Source: GCA-2687025 sp964473525 (GTDB lineage Bacteria; Poribacteria; WGA-4E; GCA-2687025). Taken from it: a DNA stretch of 64,000 nucleotides. Location of the stretch: positions 124,001-188,000 of the forward strand of contig CAYYPK010000001.1 of assembly GCA_964473525.1 (NCBI GenBank). Direction: 5' to 3'. Of this stretch, positions 60,738 through 64,000 are shown one piece after another. Both the position numbers and the translations under genes were made by a program. The notes beneath the pieces were generated by a model. That model did no database searches. It was not told where the DNA came from and saw only the letters and a program-made list of their open reading frames with translations. The first letter of the stretch is position 1, and every line of letters begins with the position of its first letter.

Positions 60738-61499
60738 TCACGCCCCGGCGGACCCATCCGCGGACAGATGACGCTCGTGAGCCACGCCCCGTAGGTCCAT
60801 CTCGAATTCGATCCCGAGGATCGGTGGTCGCGCATGGAAGCGTCGCACGCCGTGTCTGCGCGCGACGCCCATTCCGCGCCAGACGACATCGCCCATGCCG
60901 CGCGAGGCGTGCGCTGTGTAGACGTTGGTGCGACTCACATCGCCCCACCGGACACCCAGCGCGGCCAGCCGGGCCGACATGACGCCCATCACGTACGACG
61001 CCTTCGCCTCGAGTCCCAGCGGGCTTGTGTCACCCTCGCTGTGGATGCCTGTCGCCTCGTCGTACTCGCCACTGCCCGCGACGACGAACGACGGCGTCTG
61101 GACGTGTGGCGCGGGCCGGACATAGGAGAAGGCGTAGAGACTCTGGCTCGCGGGCGGATCGATCACGGGAGCGACGTTCGACCGGGCGACGGGGTTGAGT
61201 CCGTCGACGCACACGCCCCAGGCGTCCAGGACGCGCCGGTACTCCGCGTTGTACGCGTCGAAGCCGCCGAATGAGTACGGCTCTGGGCATCGCAACTCTG
61301 TGCCGCATAGGGCGTGCCGAGGGTGGCCCTCGGATGACAGGTAGGCGTCGATGATCTCGAAGCCGTCGCGCCACGGGGTCGCCTCGTGAAGCGTGACGTG
61401 CGCGACCTCGCGCCCTGAGTTGGCGACGACGCCTCCGGAATACGCGTCGATGCCCTCAATGAACCGATACCCGCCTCGGACGTGCTCGCACACACGCAT
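60738..61499 (-). CDS. RidA/YjgF-like protein
   Basis: 253 residues, about twice a single RidA domain. The C-terminal half has the RidA-like run EAKASYVMGVMSARLAALGV, WGDVSRTNVYTAH and GIEFEMDLRGV; the N-terminal half (residues 20-110) may be a second, decayed copy. RidA proteins deaminate reactive imines or bind small metabolites; the usual catalytic Arg cannot be pointed to with certainty. It is convergent with the lyase and lies 160 bp after the FGGY kinase on the same strand. Confidence 0.6.
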   Translation of the reverse strand: MRVCEHVRGGYRFIEGIDAYSGGVVANSGREVAHVTLHEATPWRDGFEIIDAYLSSEGHPRHALCGTELRCPEPYSFGGFDAYNAEYRRVLDAWGVCVDGLNPVARSNVAPVIDPPASQSLYAFSYVRPAPHVQTPSFVVAGSGEYDEATGIHSEGDTSPLGLEAKASYVMGVMSARLAALGVRWGDVSRTNVYTAHASRGMGDVVWRGMGVARRHGVRRFHARPPILGIEFEMDLRGVAHERHLSADGSAGA

Positions 61500-61659
61500 C
61501 TGATGTCCTTCTGCCTCTGGGCCTGCCGCGAACGTGCGCTACGCCTAATAGTACTGCCACGTGCTGTCTCGTGTCGGCCGACCGGGGCTCTCGACCGGCG
61601 CCACCGCCCGGAGCCACGTCCGTGGCGCGGAACACGCCACGCATCGCTGTCGCCACCTG

Positions 61660-63162
61660 CTAACCCGAGACGCGAGGCGCCGTGCGGTAGTGTGGTCGCA
61701 TGGCGTCGTCCAGGGCGCGATACCGGACGTACATGTCGTCGTGCGCTTGGCTCGGCGCGGGAGCGATGCGCTCGCCCTCCCGCACCAGGGCGTCGCCTGC
61801 GTCCTCTACAGACCCGTGCCACCCCACGCCGACGGAGGCGATGAGGGCGGCTCCCAACAGCCCGGCTTCGCGTTCCCGGGGAGTCACGACCGCTCGGCCG
61901 GTCACGTCTGCGAGGACGCGCAACCACAGCGGTGAGCGTGTGCCGCCGCCGACGCACCAGAGCGCCTCGTCGCCGGGAGTGTCGCTGTCGTCGCGCTCGT
62001 CCATGATGTGCCGGACGTGGCACGCGGTTCCTTCATAGACCGCGCGACACATGTGTTCGCGCCCGTGCGCTAGTGTCAAGCCCAGGTAGGATCCCGTGGC
62101 CGACGGTTCAGAGTACGGCCCACGTTCGCCGTTCATGTGCGGTAGGAAAGTGAGACCGTCCGACCCGACGGGCGCGATCTCGGCCAGGCGCTCGGCTTCC
62201 GCGTACGACTCCGACGCGCTTGGCGCGGGACAGATCGTCTCGACGCACCAGCGCATGGCCGCGCCGAAGGTCGCCGTCGCTCCGAGGAACCGCGTTGGCC
62301 CGCCTGCCGCATCCGGGCCGCGCGCTATCCACGCGGCGGTGCCCATGTAGAGGCACGTGCGTCGCGGTGTGTGGATGCCCATCCCGGTCGTGGTGCAGCG
62401 CACGTCGGATGCCCCCGTCGCCACAGGCGTCCCCGCCGGCAAGCCGAGAGCGCCCGCGGCCTCCTGCGTCAACCCACCGGCGACCGAAGTGGACGGCTGG
62501 ATGTCGGGCAGCTTGGAGGGGCTAACGCCGAGAATGTCGCGAACATACTCGTCCGCCCACCTGGGCTCGTCTCTGTCCGCCAGTAACGCCGTGCCCCCTG
62601 CGTCGGACGGATCGGTCGCCCATTCGCCCGTCAGTCTGAGCCTAAGATAGTCCTTCGGGAGAAGGAACTTGTGCGTGGCTTCGACCACTGCCGGATCGCT
62701 TTGGCGCAGGGCGTAGAGCTTCGCGGCGGACGTGGTGGTTCGGGGCAGAGGCGCGCCGAGCGCCTTGATGCGTTCGCCGTGCTCGGCGATGAGCGTCTCG
62801 CACTGGCTCTGGCAGCGTTGGTCCATCCAGAGCACGGCCGGAGCGAGGGCGGAACCGTCCTCAGCCGTCGGCACGAGGGCGTGCATGAGGCCGCCCAGAC
62901 CAATCGCCTCCACGCGCGCCGGGTCGACGCCGGACTCCCGCATCACCTGCGGGATGAGTTCCCAGACGGCGCGCGTCCAGGCGTCCGCGTCCACCTCCGC
63001 CCAGAAGGGACGCTCATGCCGGACGCGTATCGCGCGACGCGCCACGGCGATCAGGGATCCGTCGGCGTCGCACAGAGCCACCTTGCTGACGCTCGTGCCC
63101 TGATCGATCGCCAGTATGAGGGGCCCATCGCCGGATGTCTTATGTCGCGGTTTCGATGACAA
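61660..63162 (-). CDS. FGGY-family carbohydrate kinase, xylulokinase-like
   Basis: 500 residues from TTG 63162 (GAGGGG seven bases upstream). ATP-fold landmarks: LAIDQGTSVSKVALCD, GLGGLMHALVP, ASDVRCTTTGMG, FLPHMNGERGPY and WCVGGGTRSPLWLRVLADVTG. It phosphorylates a sugar or polyol; similarity is closest to xylulokinases, but the substrate is not fixed by these motifs. It overlaps the end of the alcohol dehydrogenase gene by 23 bp, so the two are cotranscribed and may perform successive oxidation and phosphorylation of a polyol. Confidence 0.88.
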   Translation of the reverse strand: MSSKPRHKTSGDGPLILAIDQGTSVSKVALCDADGSLIAVARRAIRVRHERPFWAEVDADAWTRAVWELIPQVMRESGVDPARVEAIGLGGLMHALVPTAEDGSALAPAVLWMDQRCQSQCETLIAEHGERIKALGAPLPRTTTSAAKLYALRQSDPAVVEATHKFLLPKDYLRLRLTGEWATDPSDAGGTALLADRDEPRWADEYVRDILGVSPSKLPDIQPSTSVAGGLTQEAAGALGLPAGTPVATGASDVRCTTTGMGIHTPRRTCLYMGTAAWIARGPDAAGGPTRFLGATATFGAAMRWCVETICPAPSASESYAEAERLAEIAPVGSDGLTFLPHMNGERGPYSEPSATGSYLGLTLAHGREHMCRAVYEGTACHVRHIMDERDDSDTPGDEALWCVGGGTRSPLWLRVLADVTGRAVVTPREREAGLLGAALIASVGVGWHGSVEDAGDALVREGERIAPAPSQAHDDMYVRYRALDDAMRPHYRTAPRVSG

Positions 63163-64000
63163 CCTTCAGCCCCTCGCGCCGGTCGACGGTCTCGAAGCCC
63201 GCTGCCGTCTCGTCCAACGTCAGGCGATGCGAGATGAGCGTCTCGACGTTCACGATGCCGTGCTCGATGAGCTTCAGCGCCGACGTGAAGTCGTGCGGCG
63301 TGAAGTCGTGGCTGCCGGTGAGGTTGATCTGCTTGTAGTGAATGAGGTTCGGGTCGAGGGCGATGGGATCTGCGGGGTAGAACCCAGCGAACAGGTTCAC
63401 CGTCGCGTTGATTCCAGCCATCTCCAGGGCGGTTTCGGCGGCGGCCGTCACGCCGACGGCGACGACGATCACGTTGGCTCCTCGTCCCTCCGTCATATCG
63501 AGCACATCTTCGACGGCGTTCCGCTCGTCGATGCGGATGACGTCGTCGGCGCCGACCTCCAGGGCCTTGGTCAGTCTTCCCTCAATGCGGTCGCACACGA
63601 TCACGCGAGCCCCATGGTGCTTGGCTAGTTGCGTGTGCAACAGACCAATTGGGCCCGCGCCCACGACGACGACATCGTCTCCCGTGCGGATGTCGCTCTT
63701 GCGGGTACCGTTGATGCAGCACGCGAGGGGTTCGGTGAAGCACGCCTCCTCGTCTGAGACGATGCCCGGTATCACGCGAAGGTTGCTGGGTATCGCCGTG
63801 CCACGTTCTCCGAAGCCGCCGCGCACGCCTCCCCTGCCCATGTTCGAGCAGTAGTTGAACACTCCGCGCCGGCAGTTGTAACACTCGCCGCAGACAACCC
63901 GCCAGTCCGCGACGACGCGGTCGCCCGCGGCGAATCCCTCGACACCGGGCGCCACGTCCAGCACGCGTCCGACCCACTCGTGCCCGAGGCGACGTGGATA
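63140..64000 (-). CDS. Zinc-dependent alcohol/polyol dehydrogenase (start beyond window)
   Basis: At least 286 residues; the frame is open to the right edge, where LGHEWVGRVLDVAPGV corresponds to the GHE zinc-ligand motif of medium-chain dehydrogenases. Next come GDRVVADW, the structural zinc cysteines CGECYNCRRGVFNYC, and the NAD fold VVVVGAGPIGLLHTQLA. These enzymes oxidise sugar alcohols such as sorbitol, xylitol or threonine-like substrates. The missing N-terminus (~50 residues) would carry the first zinc Cys. Cotranscribed with the FGGY kinase downstream. Confidence 0.9.
   Translation of the reverse strand, partial: YPRRLGHEWVGRVLDVAPGVEGFAAGDRVVADWRVVCGECYNCRRGVFNYCSNMGRGGVRGGFGERGTAIPSNLRVIPGIVSDEEACFTEPLACCINGTRKSDIRTGDDVVVVGAGPIGLLHTQLAKHHGARVIVCDRIEGRLTKALEVGADDVIRIDERNAVEDVLDMTEGRGANVIVVAVGVTAAAETALEMAGINATVNLFAGFYPADPIALDPNLIHYKQINLTGSHDFTPHDFTSALKLIEHGIVNVETLISHRLTLDETAAGFETVDRREGLKVVIETAT

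Noticed and set aside
1..64000. CRISPR arrays, tRNAs, rRNAs, insertion sequences, prophage
   Set aside because: No regular direct repeats with spacers, no tRNA-like folds and no transposase or phage structural genes were found.

Overview
The window is a 64 kb piece of a draft, high-GC bacterial genome with four runs of N, consistent with a metagenome-assembled scaffold. No rRNA, tRNA, CRISPR array or insertion sequence was recognised. The gene mix includes Gfo/Idh/MocA oxidoreductases, uroporphyrinogen-decarboxylase-like proteins, HpcH/HpaI aldolase, D-aminopeptidase, Rieske proteins, a family 11 rhamnogalacturonan lyase, FGGY kinase and many TolB-type propellers. That mix recalls uncultured marine or sponge-associated candidate phyla such as Latescibacterota or Poribacteria. 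This placement is inference; no phylogenetic marker other than PurC is present to settle it.

Layout. 0-5 kb: the start of a TPR protein, a secreted double WD40 protein, a Fic protein and an aldolase. 5-10 kb: a two-gene NAD-linked formate dehydrogenase (NuoE-NuoF-like fusion plus molybdenum subunit). 10-12 kb: a small unknown protein, a free-standing LAGLIDADG protein and a GNAT acetyltransferase cut by a gap. 12-18.3 kb: a tandem duplicate pair of Gfo/Idh oxidoreductases facing an operon of two URO-D-like proteins with a kinase between them. 18.7-20.1 kb: an ECF-like sigma factor read in frame into PurC, followed by a decayed URO-D fragment. 20.4-25.4 kb: a three-gene signalling operon (PocR-domain histidine kinase, receiver with an insert, HD-domain protein).

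26.3-45 kb, all on the minus strand, is the most unusual part. Reading 5' to 3' it runs: A24 prepilin-type peptidase; a metallophosphoesterase/tetraheme/DsbA-like fusion; a small ABM/EthD-like protein; then an array of small secreted seven-cysteine peptides alternating with six TolB-like beta-propeller proteins; and finally four tightly coupled glycosyltransferase-like genes, each with a small PqqD/RRE-like N-terminal domain. The two intact peptides have identical 59-residue leader/signal regions and diverged cysteine-rich ends, and share an upstream element at nearly fixed distance. I read this as a candidate ribosomally made, probably glycosylated, disulfide-rich secreted peptide system. A methyltransferase gene converges on its downstream end.

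45.7-64 kb: D-aminopeptidase, glutamate-synthase-like protein, D-2-hydroxyacid dehydrogenase, SRPBCC protein, amidohydrolase, DHDPS-family aldolase, DUF4037 protein, a large secreted unknown protein, two paralogous Rieske-plus-helical-domain proteins, the rhamnogalacturonan lyase, a RidA-like protein, an FGGY kinase and the start-truncated end of a zinc alcohol dehydrogenase. These look like scattered catabolic modules for plant or algal sugars and acids.
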